Shown: positions 18,469 through 29,700 of the stretch, in pieces | Layout of the letters: every line of letters starts with the position of its first letter | Numbering within the stretch: the first letter of the stretch is position 1 | Origin: Dendrophyllia cribrosa | Taxonomy: Eukaryota > Cnidaria > Anthozoa > Scleractinia > Dendrophylliidae | Assembly: GCA_024195265.1 (NCBI GenBank) | Contig: JAJLRJ010000011.1 | Coordinates: 20,852,129-20,916,128 of the forward strand | Direction of reading: 5' to 3' | DNA: 64,000 bases | The notes under the pieces: generated by a model | The model's database searches: none | What the model saw: only the letters and a program-made list of their open reading frames with translations | Told to the model about the DNA's origin: nothing | Position numbers and translations under genes: made by a program

Positions 18469-18488
18469 CCCCCCCCCCCCCCCCCCCC
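18469..18488. repeat. Poly-C run
   Basis: An uninterrupted C tract of about 20, followed by another C-rich stretch. It is prone to assembly error. Confidence 0.9.
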
Positions 18489-18520
18489 GCTCCCCCCACC
18501 CCCGGGATTAATTTGTACTG

Positions 18521-18754
18521 TTGTATGGTTGTATGATGCGAACAGCTCTGAGAATCCAGACTTTTCCATATCAGCATTTCGAACCTTTCGACTTGGAGGA
18601 ACTGGATGAAAGCGAATGTATGGCCGAATTTCGTTTCCGAAAAAATGACATACTCATTCTCGCATCGGCATTGGGGTTGCCTGACTCCTATACGTGTTGG
18701 AAAAATGTACATTGTATGTGCAATTTTAAGAAATGCCATTACTTGTTTATATAG
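18521..18754 (+). pseudogene. PIF/Harbinger transposase N-terminal relic
   Basis: The frame reads PFDLEELDESECMAEFRFRK, then NDILILASALGLPDSYTC, which is the N-terminal block of HARBI1/Harbinger nucleases. After PDSYTC the similarity stops and the frame drifts into non-coding sequence, so most of the DDE domain is missing. It lies within the candidate TIR pair at 17420/19715. Confidence 0.55.
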
Positions 18755-19886
18755 CAATTTAATTTCAGAATTCTTTTGTCTTGACCCATCCACCCTACCG
18801 GATAACTTTGCTTCAGTGTTTTAAAAAAAACTACATAAATGCATACCCAAAATTGAATTTTGATAAGAAATAAATAAACAAAACAATTAAATGTGGTGTA
18901 ACAATGTGTATCTGCAGCCTGTTAGTAATCTTATCAAGAGCAAATGATGCACAACAATAACATCAAGCAAACGCTTGGCCAAAAATCCTTACAACTAAGT
19001 GAAAACAGACTAGAACTTGAACGTTTAAGGGGCCAATTACATGGTAAATATCAACCCAGGCTGGAATTCCAGCCTCACCAAATGAGCTCAGCCCAGTCCA
19101 GCCCAATTTCTTGGCACAGAGCACTGATCGTGCTCTTCTGTCCACTCCATGTTAATTACACAAACCAAGAATTCAAAAATATATTTGTTGTCTTAAAATA
19201 ACTAAGAAGACATGAGCATTCCAAAGGCTAGCTAGACGTATTGATAACCCAGAACATAGAAAAAGTTCCTTTCTGTAAAACATACACTCCATTATTAAGC
19301 TTGGAAACAAAGCAAATGAAAGCAGTATTGCTCTAGCCATATGCATTTCTATTTTGATATGGCACCGTACATTTTTAAACCGCAAACAATCCGGATTGAC
19401 GAACTGTTCAGAGCAAGGTTAACAACAAACGTTAGAATTTCCTTGAAAATCGTTCTTATTTACTCGGATATTAAACAAACATGGTGTAACAAGATTAAAT
19501 GTTCGTCGACGGAATGAAAAAAATCGCTCCAATTGACCTAAAAAGACATTATTTTACTCACGTTTTAGACGCGACGGCAAATGGCCTTCTTCACGTCGTA
19601 GACAAGCCCGCTACGGCGGGAGATTTCGAACGACGGCAACCGGAAGTAACTATTATGATAATTCCACTTTCGCATGCCGTCACAGATGTCCGCCATTGTC
19701 GGATCTTAAGGTCCCTAATATTAAAATTCACGCCAAAACGCCTGTCTCTCCCTAGTCCTTTCTCGGTTTCCGCGTCGCCGTTGCCGTTCTTGTTCTCGGT
19801 GCTTAAAGTCGGTTCCTTCTGCATGTACCGGAGCACATATTACGTAAAACAAGAACAACAACTCTTCGAGCAGTGAAGTCGTGCTT

Positions 19887-20005
19887 TAAGTACTGTTTAA
19901 AAAACGAGCAGTAGTGTATTATCAGGTTTAAAAACTCGAGGCGAAGCCGAGAGTTTTTACACCTGATAATACATGTACTGCGAGTTTTTTGAACGGCTTC
20001 AAAAA
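19887..20005. repeat. Hairpin element of about 115 bp
   Basis: Arms GTATTATCAGGTTTAAAAAC and its inverse meet at AGGCGAAGCC, so nearly the whole segment folds on itself, like a short palindromic MITE. Confidence 0.6.
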
Positions 20006-20574
20006 CATTCGTTCAAAAGCGTGTCCCTTTGGAATTAAAACAATTGCGCTTTTGTGCAAAGAGGAAATTAGCATATAAGACCAAAGGCTCCTTGCGAGCC
20101 AAGTCGTGAATATGAAACAACCATCGGACCTTTTCCTACCCTACACAAGGTGGGTCCTCTTAGATTGTACATGTTATGACTACTTCCCTTATGTTGCAGA
20201 TCCACGTACCAATATCTTTTACCAAAGAAGGACCTCTAAAACCTTCGTGTGTAGCTAGTAAATAAACACGAAGGAATGTGTTTACTAGCGAAAATAAAAA
20301 TTACGGGACAAACTTACCCTTTCCTTCGTTATATTAATGTGAGATATCCTTGCCAACCAATAATAACAAGTAAAAGAACCCCAACGTTTTCTCAAACCGA
20401 CGTTTCAGCTCATCGAGCATTCGTAAACACAACAGTCGTAATGGCGGACTTGGTTTACCCCCATTTACTCCATGTATGCTATTACCGAAATGTAACATAT
20501 CAACAATTCAATATAAATTTAATATAAAGTTTACGATGAGCGAGTGACTTTTCTCCACTCCATTCGCGACTTAA
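20006..20574. other. Non-coding stretch, nothing recognised
   Basis: AT-rich intergenic DNA. No exon or clear repeat edge seen. Confidence 0.3.
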
Positions 20575-22530
20575 AAAAACAAGTAGACTGGTTAGCATAC
20601 AACACAAGAGTCACACAAGTGCCACGTCTTCGACGAACACCATTGCAGCCCGGCTCCTGTCAAAAGTTTTGGGATTTTACAGTTCTGAGGAAAAAATAAT
20701 CTACTGAAAAGTGCTACACCAAAATTGACAGGTACGGTGGATAAAACCTCTGACATTTTTTTTTTTCAGTGGTAGAAAACGAGTAGAAATAAGCAGCTTG
20801 CATCTCCGAACCAGTTGCTTACCTGGCAATTTACACGAGGCCTGCGCTGGTGTCATTCAAATAACGGCTCACTTGTTAAACTGTTGGTTGTTTATTTTGT
20901 TGAGAAGATTCCAAACAGAATGGCAAAAGACTAGATATCGTAAAAACAGTACTGAACAAAAAAATTAAGTAACAATGCGTGTAAGAAGTAGGCAAGGCTC
21001 TATTGTTCCGCGGCGTTTCGCTTTCCCCACATAAGATCGTTTAGGTTTTTTTACTGAGAATACATCAACCTATGAACAACATGTTTTCTAAATAAAATGT
21101 ACTGGAACTTTATTTTAAAGTGATGTTTCTTTTGTGCTACAAAATTTCATCCAATCGTGATGATTGGATGTCCAAAACAAATGACCAAGAAAGGCTTCTA
21201 ATTTTACATCTTTCCCACATAGAATTTTGGCTGCATTAAAACTCAGAATAGTTTTCACTAAAAGGGAATCAATTAGTAAACTAAAGAGAAATAAATGCAC
21301 TACCTGGTTAAGTTATGGTAGATTTTCACGTTTCAGCCAATGAGGTGGACGGTTTCAACAATATCACAATTAACACCTTTTTGTATTTCCTGCCGTTAGG
21401 TTGCCTACTTCTTACTAGGACCATTACTTAAAGTCACCGTTTGTTGTACTAAGAATCCTGAATAATTACTACCCATATTAGTATTCTTTATATAAAGATT
21501 ACGTGTGATCTTTATATAAAGATCATTGTGGTCATTTTAAAATCATTCTCATTTAAAAAAATTTAGCGATCATTGCATTGTTTGCACATTCAGCCCCGCA
21601 CTCCCCTGTGACTGAAACCAAAGCCGTCACCAGGCTTTTCATGATGACCGTAGATTACCAGGTATAAAGGTTCATACACGTGATCGATTTGCGTCGTGTG
21701 ATAGGCTGACATACTCATGAATTATTAATGAATTTTTAAAGTAATGTTTAAAACATGAACATCAGTGTTTTATCAAGATTAAAAAGAAATGTGCTTTTTG
21801 TGCTAAGAGGATTAGCATACGAGAAAAACAAGTATACTGATAAGCATACAGCACATGTGCCACACTAACTTCGACGAGGTGACCATGGCTTCCTGGCAAC
21901 TGTCGAAAGTTTTGGGATTTTAAAGTTCTGACGAAAAAAATAATCCATGAAAAATGCTGTACCAACGTTGACAGGTACGGTGGATAAAATGTCTAACAAT
22001 TTTTATTCAGTGGCAGAGAACGAGTAGAAATAAGCAGCTTGCATCTCTAAACCACTCGCTTTCCTACCAATTTACACGTGGGCGCTGGTTTCATTCAAAT
22101 AACGGCTTACTTGCTAAACTGTTGGTTGCTAATTTAGTTGTTGAAGATTCCATATAGAATGGCAAAAGGCTACATATCGTAAAACAGTACTGAACGAAAA
22201 TATTAAAGTCACCATTTGTTGTACTGAGAATCCTAAATAAATAATTACTACCAACATTAGTATTCTTTATATAAAGAATACTAACAAGGAAAAGAAACCT
22301 ATTGTCTTTTACCCTTATTAGTATTCTTTATATAAAGAATACTAATGAGATTAACTTTTTTATATAAAGAATAATAATGAGGTAAAAAACAATCAGCCCC
22401 GCACTCCCCTGGGACTGAAATCAAATCCGCCACCAGGCTTTTCAGAATGACCATAGATTACCAGGTATAAAGGTCCATGCACGTGATGGATTTACGTCGT
22501 GTGATAGGCTAATATGCTTATGAATTATTA
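20575..22530 (+). repeat. Tandem segmental duplication, unit about 0.7 kb
   Basis: Copy 1 covers 20575-20968 plus 21428-21745. Copy 2 covers about 21823-22530. Shared blocks include GACAGGTACGGTGGATAAAA, GAAATAAGCAGCTTGCATCT and CAGCCCCGCACTCCCCTG, in the same order with scattered differences. Copy 1 is split by a TTAA-flanked insertion that copy 2 lacks. Copy 2 has extra palindromes of ATTAGTATTCTTTATATAAA type at 22255-22350. Confidence 0.75.
20969..21427. mobile_element. TTAA-flanked non-autonomous element, 459 bp
   Basis: The ends share GTAA, eight variable bases, then GTAAGAAGTAGGCAA (inverted on the right). TTAA lies on both sides (20965-20968 and 21428-21431). The paralogous copy at 22203-22206 has a single TTAA and no insert, i.e. 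an empty site. This marks a PiggyBac- or Kolobok-type cut-and-paste insertion. Confidence 0.75.
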
Positions 22531-22984
22531 ATGAGTGTTTGAAGAAGCTTTAAGGGTCTTGTAAGTGCCCCTAAGGTACGAGAATTAATTCAATATATTG
22601 TTCCTCGCGAAGCGGAGGCCGAAGGCCAGAACGTAGCGAGGTTAATAAATTGGTCGTGCCTCGGGAGCTAAGCCGCGCGAATTCGAGAGAAGAATATATT
22701 TATATTCATACAGTTTGAGCACTCTCTAGATTGGGTGGAGAGCCTCGTAAGAGGTGTTCACTATTGGCATATTGCTTCGCTCACTGCTTGCATACAGTTT
22801 GAGCACTCTTGTGACTCCACAATGCAATCCAACAATGTGTAACCGTACATCCTGTGCCCAAGTTTAGGAGTTGCCATAAAGCCATTATGGTAACAGCCGG
22901 GAGGGCACATTGTATACATAATTCTATATCACGCTCACTGTTCATACAGTTTCGGCAGTTTTCGGTTTGGGGGGGTTCAAAATT

Positions 22985-23087
22985 TTTGCAAACTGCTATA
23001 TATATATATATATATATATATTTCTTTCTATATATATATATATATATATATATAGAAAGAAATATATATATATATAGAAAGAAAAAA
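22985..23087. repeat. (TA)n runs with TTTCTTTCTA/TAGAAAGAAA
   Basis: TA arrays separated by inverted TTTCTTTC and GAAAGAAA motifs that are also the outer ends of the neighbouring MITE. Confidence 0.7.
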
Positions 23088-23397
23088 TAGAAAGAAAGAA
23101 TATGGACTAGTTCAAACATATATTTGCAACTCCGAGTTTCATGCTTCTCTCGAAGCAATCATCAGGCAACTGCCCAAAAATAACGGATACATTCAAGAAA
23201 TACAAATTTGAAAATTAGGAACAATACCTTCTAGCGTGACGTGTCAAGATACAATTGGTGAACAGCTTAAACAAATACGGCGTTCAATAGAAATTTTTTA
23301 GAATGTCTACAGGAAGACGTCAGTTCATTTCTATTGTTGAGGAAACTCGGAGTTGCAAATATATGTGTTTGAACTAGTCCACATTCTTTCTTTCTAT
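23088..23397. mobile_element. MITE of about 310 bp with about 52-bp TIRs
   Basis: The left arm TAGAAAGAAAGAATATGGAC, continuing to CTCCGAGTTTC, is inverted at the right end (GAAACTCGGAGTTGC...GTCCACATTCTTTCTTTCTA). It is flanked by TA, suggesting a Tc1/mariner-type target. Confidence 0.65.
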
Positions 23398-23477
23398 ACA
23401 AAGCTCTGGATTATATCCATTGAGCACTTTTATAGCAGATGAAGAGTTCAATTTTTCCTCTTCTATATATATATATG

Positions 23478-23745
23478 TCGTGCAGTTGCCAGGCAACAGC
23501 GCAACAAAGCTTGAAGACGTCAGACAGCGGTACTACTTCATGTAAGCCTACGGAGGAGCATGGTAAACAAAGATGGCGGACGATAAACGGTACGCGAACC
23601 ATTGAAAGCGTTTTTGGTTTAAAAGAAGACGAAGTGGAATGGCGAAAAGCCTCATACGCAAATCGAGACGCCACCAAAGTTTCGACCCGCGGTGCACCCT
23701 CCCCCGAGCTTCGCGAGGTTCTGCGAGACAAGTATTTCTAGTTAA
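23478..23745 (+). repeat. Copy A of a coding-like repeat (see 59747)
   Basis: Shares a long block with 59747-60050, including AAACAAAGATGGCGGAC and a frame reading VFGLKEDEVEWRKASYANRD. Between copies most substitutions in that frame fall at third positions without changing the residue. Copy A ends with PELREVLRDKYF and a stop. Copy B has a one-base deletion there. Confidence 0.55.
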
Positions 23746-24359
23746 TGTACAGTCGCTTTTCCGGTCACACTAGGTGATCTGTCACCAACGTTACTACACT
23801 GTACGTCATTTGAAACCATTAATCAGTCTTTCGCAATAACTCGTGCATGAAAGGTCAACTTTATACTTCCATATATCTGTTGTTTGAAAAGAAGAAATCG
23901 TTATCGAATGGAACTCCAAACCCGGCAATAATGTAAATTCCTTTTACTTGATATGTTTCGTTTCGTCATTTTCCTTTTTCTTAATTATGTTGTAAATAAA
24001 TCCAATCATCCATGAGCTTGAAGTTGCTATATCAACTGATATGAAGTCACTAACACTTCGCCTCAGGCTATAAACCACTTGAAAAAGCTGAACTTTTTCA
24101 CTTTTTGCAGCCCATTTTATAGAGTCGGTCGCCTTGGCTGAGAGACAAGGCACGACTCAACAAAAGAAACAAAGAACGACAATAATACAAATGCAAAAAA
24201 GACCAAAAATACAATACCTCACAAACAAAAGAAGACCATGGGTACCGGTACATGTAGAAAGACCCTTAAGTCTCTATGTTCTTCTCAGAACTTCGTGCCC
24301 CATCCGTATTCGTCACGTGCATAGTTTTGGTCAAATTTAACTCGTCTAAAAGCACAAGC
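23746..24359. other. Upstream region of the SLC22-like gene
   Basis: No exon seen. It presumably contains the 5' UTR and promoter of the gene starting at 24360. No TATA box at a convincing distance. Confidence 0.3.
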
Positions 24360-24689
24360 ATGGCGTTAGACGTGGACTCGGTTTTGAAGCACATTGGCCA
24401 GCTTGGTCCTTCTCAAATTCGCGTTTTATTTATGTTTCTGTTCATATTCATTCCTGTAACCTACCCAACATTAATCATGCTATTTCTGGCGTACGAGCCG
24501 CCATGGATGTGCACCCAGGAAAGCTTATCATGTTTGGAATCTAACAGCTCGTCAGCTGGGAGCGCAGTTTACAGCACAGCGACCAAACCCATTCAGCTCT
24601 ACGAGAGGAGATGTTCCATGATTAGAAGCGACTGGAAGTTCGCGGATTACAATCTCTATGAAGGACCGCATCAGACTATTGTTGATGAG
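24360..24689 (+). CDS. SLC22-like organic ion transporter, first coding exon
   Basis: An ATG at 24360 opens MALDVDSVLKHIGQLGPSQI, a membrane segment follows at residues 21-45, and then PPWMC and a Cys-containing extracellular loop (C51, C58, C85; sequon N62-S-S). This is the start of SLC22 family proteins (12-TM major facilitator carriers of organic cations, anions or carnitine in the plasma membrane). The exon ends after 110 codons at a GTGAGC donor in phase 0. The next exons should code for the FDLVC-like motif and TM2-TM6, but I could not find them before 38919. It may belong with the downstream exons or be the start of a different, broken paralogue. Confidence 0.75.
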
Positions 24690-26540
24690 GTGAGCATAAT
24701 ACTATATCTGGAGCATCAGGCATAATGCCAGCATAATACTAATATTTTTTGTAGCATAATGCTGTTGTTTCTGAAACCTGTGAAAAGTGTATGCAAATTT
24801 TGCCAGCAACTCCAGCTAGAATGTACAAAGTTGATAAAAGCGCGAATATTTTAGGAACTGGATATCTTAGACTGTTAGTTTTTATTAACTTTTTCTCATT
24901 TCAGCCATGCTCCGTCACGCGTGACCGGTATTTTTGAAAATTTGAATGAAATCTTCAAGTTTACGCGTCGGTTTTGTAAATTCATTCCGAGATTCGAAAT
25001 TCCCGTAATAATTTTAGCTCATTTTCGGAAACAAAGAGCAACAAAATATCATTTCATTTCATATCCGAACAATATTAGTTTTTTTATGCGTGTAGCGAAG
25101 TTATTTTTCCGTTAACTTATGACTTTCAAAGTGTTTCCAGAGAGATCTTCAAGGTTTCATTCAAATCTCGGACGTTACAAAGAAATATATGTTTTTCAAA
25201 ATTGAAGAGCGTTTAAATATTCCCATAATCAAAACAGGAAAGAATCAACATAGCGTGACTTAAATTTTAATCATTCTGACTTGCTTTATGACGTATTCAA
25301 GGTCGCGCTATTGTTTGCGAAAACGGTGTGATTTTATTCGACCAATCAGAACATAGTAAAATTTTGCATAAAGACGCGCCGTAACAGCGAACGCAGTAAA
25401 CTTTATTCTAAACTTTGTACTAAACTTTACTCCTGATTTTGTAAAAATGCCTAAGTCATCAAGCACCATTCAGTACCATTAGTATGGAGGAAATTGAAAC
25501 CAATTGACGCTTACTGATTAACTTTGTTATATGAACTTTTAGGTATGAACATTTATAATTTTTATAATCCCAAATTTCATTTTGTAAAATATGGAAAAAC
25601 AAATGGTACCATGCAAAAGTACTGCCAAAGAGGTTTCATTTAAATGGTCACACCATAGGATTTCGTCCACAGACTCAAAAGTTAGAACAACACTACATGT
25701 CTCCATAATTGACTCTGGGAGTGAAAGGGTTAATATATGAACTGTTGCATAGAGATTCACGACTAGATGAGATTATTAGGAAATGGCATATGTCCATTTT
25801 GTAATATGCAAACAGATGAACCGAACAAAATAAAAACCATATGCTGTGAAAATATGGATATTCAAAGACAATAAATATATAGTCTGTGTTAATTGTGGTA
25901 TTGTTCATTCCAAGTTTATGTCTATCATTTGTTTTTGACCTCCAGATAAAGTATAAGTTGTTGTTTGAGTTCAATTGAAGTGATGTTTTATGTTTAAGGA
26001 TATTGCTTGGTAGGAAAAATCAAAGAGATTATAGTGGACTATTATTTTTTTTTTTTAATTGACAGCCGTTTGGAATTATTATTTTGTCACAACCGTTTAA
26101 TAAAAACGTTTTACCCCCATTTTTATTTGTTTTTAATTGACCAAATAAGTGATGGGTTGCATTCATGATTTTGTGTGAATTCATATTCAAATCAGTTTCC
26201 ATGGTCATTTTTCCGCTCTCAACCACAAAAGCAGGATCGAATACATCTGGGTCGACACTCGAGACATGGCCTCTTGAACGCCATAAACGATTGTATCGCG
26301 ATTCTTAGATACTTTTGTCTGCTTTTGAGACGTCAATATAAAGTCGTATTGTCGTCTCAAAAATCAGCCCGTGATTGGTTGAAAATTTCCCGCGGCAATT
26401 TAATGGGTTCCATGCGTAGAAACCAAAATTTAAAATTATCTTCAAAAGAGGGGCAAAAATGTTGATTACTCTGTCAAGTTTGGCACATAAACAACGCTGT
26501 ATTCAATGCAACGACCCTTTCTATCAAAAGTTAACGATAA
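24690..26540. other. Intron sequence, nothing recognised
   Basis: AT-rich with no exon-like block matching the transporter. A good polypyrimidine acceptor-like TTTTTCTCATTTCAG at 24890-24904 leads to sequence that does not resemble SLC22. Confidence 0.3.
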
Positions 26541-26625
26541 GATGGTTTCCCTCCAGTTTCCACGCAGCCGCACCGACCATTTTAGAGCGGCCGTTTAAAT
26601 AGCTTTCCTTTATTGAATAAGTATG
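26541..26625 (+). mobile_element. Single end of the TTAA element family of 56232
   Basis: GTTTCCCTCCAGTTTCCACG and the following AGCGGCCGTTTAAATAGC match, in inverted order, the right end near 57160-57225. No partner end was found here. Confidence 0.5.
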
Positions 26626-27099
26626 AAACTTACTGCATGTAGATGAACGAGCCTGTTGTTGTTTCTCTGGGGACAGGAGTTTTCTGATACGTGTCACGGC
26701 GCAAAAGCTATCACAAAGCAAATAAGTTATAAGTAATCCGTACATTACGTCATCCACCGATTACTCTTATTTAATACAAACAGCGGGTATTCCGTCACAC
26801 TATGACATGTCTTTTTAGTCATCGCTTCAAAATTGGTTTAGTTTGAACCCGAGGAAAAATAAACGCTTCAAATGCGTCTTGCGAGAGAATTCTTAAAAGC
26901 CCGAAGTTAACGTTAACGTTTGCAAAATTCGGTCTTAGCTTTCGGTTTGTTGTTTCACAGGGCAGCCCAAGAATCGATGAGTAAAAAAATTAAAAACATT
27001 GCGGTTCATCCAGCTTCTCTTATTTCAAACAATGCGTATTTATGTAACGCTAAGACATGTTTTTGAACTTTTACACATGGCAGTGAAACTTCGCATGTG

Positions 27100-27370
27100 T
27101 TTGATATATTACGGAAACTCCCAGACGATTGGGTATTTTGCTGCTTCCCGACCGTCTCAGATTTTGCCGATATGTCGGGAAAATCGCCGATCATCGCAGA
27201 AATCTGTCGGACACGTCGGGAAAATAGAAACGCTCCAGATTTTTCAATTTGTCCCCGATCATTCTAGATGATCGGGCATGTCAACGATTTCGTGACGATT
27301 GGAAAACAGCGAAATCTCCAATCGTCTGGGATTTTCCCGACATATGAAATAGGGAAAGACATTTTACAGT
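27100..27370. repeat. Short degenerate repeat around TCGGGAAAAT
   Basis: Variants of GTCGGGAAAAT, ATCGGGCATGTC and CGATTGG/CCAATCG recur in both orientations. Low-order repeat, not coding. Confidence 0.4.
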
Positions 27371-27689
27371 CGAAACCGGTCAAGCGTTCCTGCCTACCGT
27401 GAATTAATGAAATCCATTTTTACAAATTTGATTTCATTACTCGTTTTAATAATCCGCTCTACGAATGAAGAATGCAAAATTCAAAGTTAGCCTCAGTTTA
27501 AAAATCAAATTTTGATTGAATTAATGCATTGCTTCACACAGTGACACTTGACACGTAAGAATTTGAAAGGTTTCTAATCCATATCTCAACGGTCATTTCA
27601 ACATTTGCAAATTTTCGTTCTACTTTCTCTTTAATTCGATTCTAGCTTTTTTATTTTCTTTAGAATATCAAAACATCAGAATATCGAAC

Positions 27690-28615
27690 CTGTAAATAAC
27701 ATGTAAATATTTTGAGTGAAACATGTTAATACAAGAGAAGATCCTGTAAATAACATGTAAATCGAAAAAGGGGGGCTATCATGCAAATAACATGTAAATC
27801 GAAAAAGTGGGCTACCCTGTAAATAACATGTAAATCGCAGAAGGAACCCTGTAAGTAACATGTAAATCGAAAAAGGGGGCTATCCTGTAAATAACATGTA
27901 AATCGAGAAAGGGAGCCTGTAAGGAACCCTGTAAATAACATGTAAATCGAAAAGGGGGGGCTATCATGTAAATAACATGTGAATCGAGAAAGGGGGGCTA
28001 TCATGTAAATCGAAAAAGGGAGGCTTTCCTGTAAATAACATGTAAATCGAAAAAGTGGGTCTATCCTGTAAATAACATGTAAATTGAAAAAGGGGGGCTA
28101 TCATGTAAATAACATGTCTGCAACATGTAAACCGAAAAAGGGAGGCTATCCTGTAAATAACATGTAAATCGAAAAAGGAGCCTGTAAGGAACCCTGTAAA
28201 TAACATGTAAATCGAAAAAGGAGCCTGTAAGGAACCCTGTAAATAACATGTAAATCGAAAAAGGAGCCTGTAAGGAACCCTGTAAATAACATGTAAATCG
28301 AAAAAGGGGGGCTATCATGTAAATAACATGTAAATCGAAAAAGGGGGGCTATCATGTAAATAACATGTAAATCGAAAAAGGGAGCCTGTAAGGAACCCTG
28401 TAAATAACATGTAAATTGAAAATGGGAGCCTGTAAGGAACCCTGTAAATAACATGTAAATTGAAAAGGGGGGACTGTCAAGACCCTGTAAATAACATGTA
28501 AATTGAAAAAGGGAGCTGTCTAGATCCTGTAAATAACATGTAAATTGAAAAAGGGAGCTGTCTAGATCCTGTAAATAACATGTAAATTGAAAACGGGAGG
28601 CTATCTAGATCTTGT
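27690..28615 (+). repeat. Minisatellite of about 22 units of 30-45 bp
   Basis: Each unit carries TGTAAATAACATGTAAAT, then C/T, GAAAA and a G-rich spacer with GGCTATC or AAGGAACCC. The same unit recurs inverted at 32755-33440. Open frames across it are translations of the repeat. Confidence 0.9.
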
Positions 28616-28619
28616 TAAT

Positions 28620-29550
28620 ACAAAAATAGTATAGAAAAATAGATAAATATATTTTCTTTATCAATGCTATGTCTTCAACTGAAAAACATTTTTGCAACAC
28701 CATACCATAATTTGAGGACCTTACTGTTTAGACAAGTACAGCTGTAAGTCTAGCAATGCAATAGTCCCAATTTGTTTAGATTTAATGCTGGTTCCTTATT
28801 ATCACATAAAATATTCCATGCCACAAAAATGAATACAACTTTACAGTTTTAGATGGAATGTGCAAGGCATGTCACTTTAAATGCATACATGTTAATAACT
28901 AGTATTTGTTATCTTTGGCTGCGGATAGCCAGGATGGAAATGGATTGCAACTTGAAAAAATTGGCCAATTTTTTCAAGTTCCTCCCAAGAGTCGTGGAAA
29001 AATCGCAGAAAAACTTATTATAGTTTGTTCTTCCTTAAAGAAATCACTTGATATTATCTTCTTGGTGTTCTAAAAGCAATTTTATGTTTGAGCAAAGGTA
29101 CTTAGTGTATTTTGACCAAAACACAGCACAATTTGCGTGACAATGTCCCTTTAAGGCAAGTTTTAACAGAATTTGTCAAAATATATTTTCATTTGTCATG
29201 TAAACACAATGGCAGCTGACTATGACATAGTCTTTTGTCATAAAAACTGGCATTTCATGCCTACTGTAACTATATAACTCAAATGCTATTTTTAGTAGAA
29301 CCTATATGGCACAGTATAGTAACTGATCATTTTTTAGCATTCTTTGTTTCTGTTTTGCATTGTTCCTTTCAAAGAGCTACATGTACACTGTACAGTGTAC
29401 ATTGACTGCAGCTTTGGTATCTTTTCTGCCAGAGCTTGGCCATGGGGATGCTCTTGCTCTTGAAGCCTGTGAAACAAAACAAAAAACAGCTGCAGTGAGC
29501 ATTAGTCTGTCTTGTAGTAGTCTGCCTAATACAGTCAACCTTGAGGAATA
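28620..29550. other. Core of foldback-like element 1, left part, no gene seen
   Basis: AT-rich. A palindrome TTGAAAAAATTGGCCAATTT lies near 28951-28970. No open frame resembling a transposase. Confidence 0.3.
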
Positions 29551-29554
29551 GCCA

Positions 29555-29700
29555 ACTGACCGCTCAATAGAGGAGATCGCTTAAAAGAGGTCAAGTTTAC
29601 AGTAAATATGTGGAGCGATTAATTCCGGGCATTTGTTAAGCGACCGCTTAATAGAGGGTGACCGCTTAATAGAGGGTCGCTTAATATAGACTGTAACTAA
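29555..29700 (+). repeat. Tandem GACCGCTTAATAGAGG-type repeat
   Basis: Four to five partial units built around CCGCTTAATAGAGGGT. Confidence 0.6.

Larger units (their letters stand above)
17420..19715. mobile_element. Harbinger-like element with 17-bp terminal inverted repeats
   Basis: GAGACCTTAAGATCCGAC at 17420-17438 is inverted as GTCGGATCTTAAGGTCCC at 19698-19715 (one mismatch). The interior holds a Harbinger-type transposase relic (18521-18690), a tRNA-like SINE and a poly-C run. The transposase and TIR agree in superfamily, but no 3-bp target duplication is clear. The ends may belong to separate copies of one repeat. Confidence 0.4.

Noticed and set aside
22781..23158. Minus-strand frame with Tyr/Ile repeats
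   Set aside because: Translation of (TA)n microsatellite.
27676..28454. Several overlapping minus-strand open frames of 60-100 codons
   Set aside because: They are translations of the tandem repeat (FTCYLQ-type periodic peptides).
27690..28615. CRISPR-like regular direct repeats with spacers
   Set aside because: Units are an imperfect minisatellite, spacers are themselves repeats, the DNA is clearly eukaryotic and no cas gene is present.
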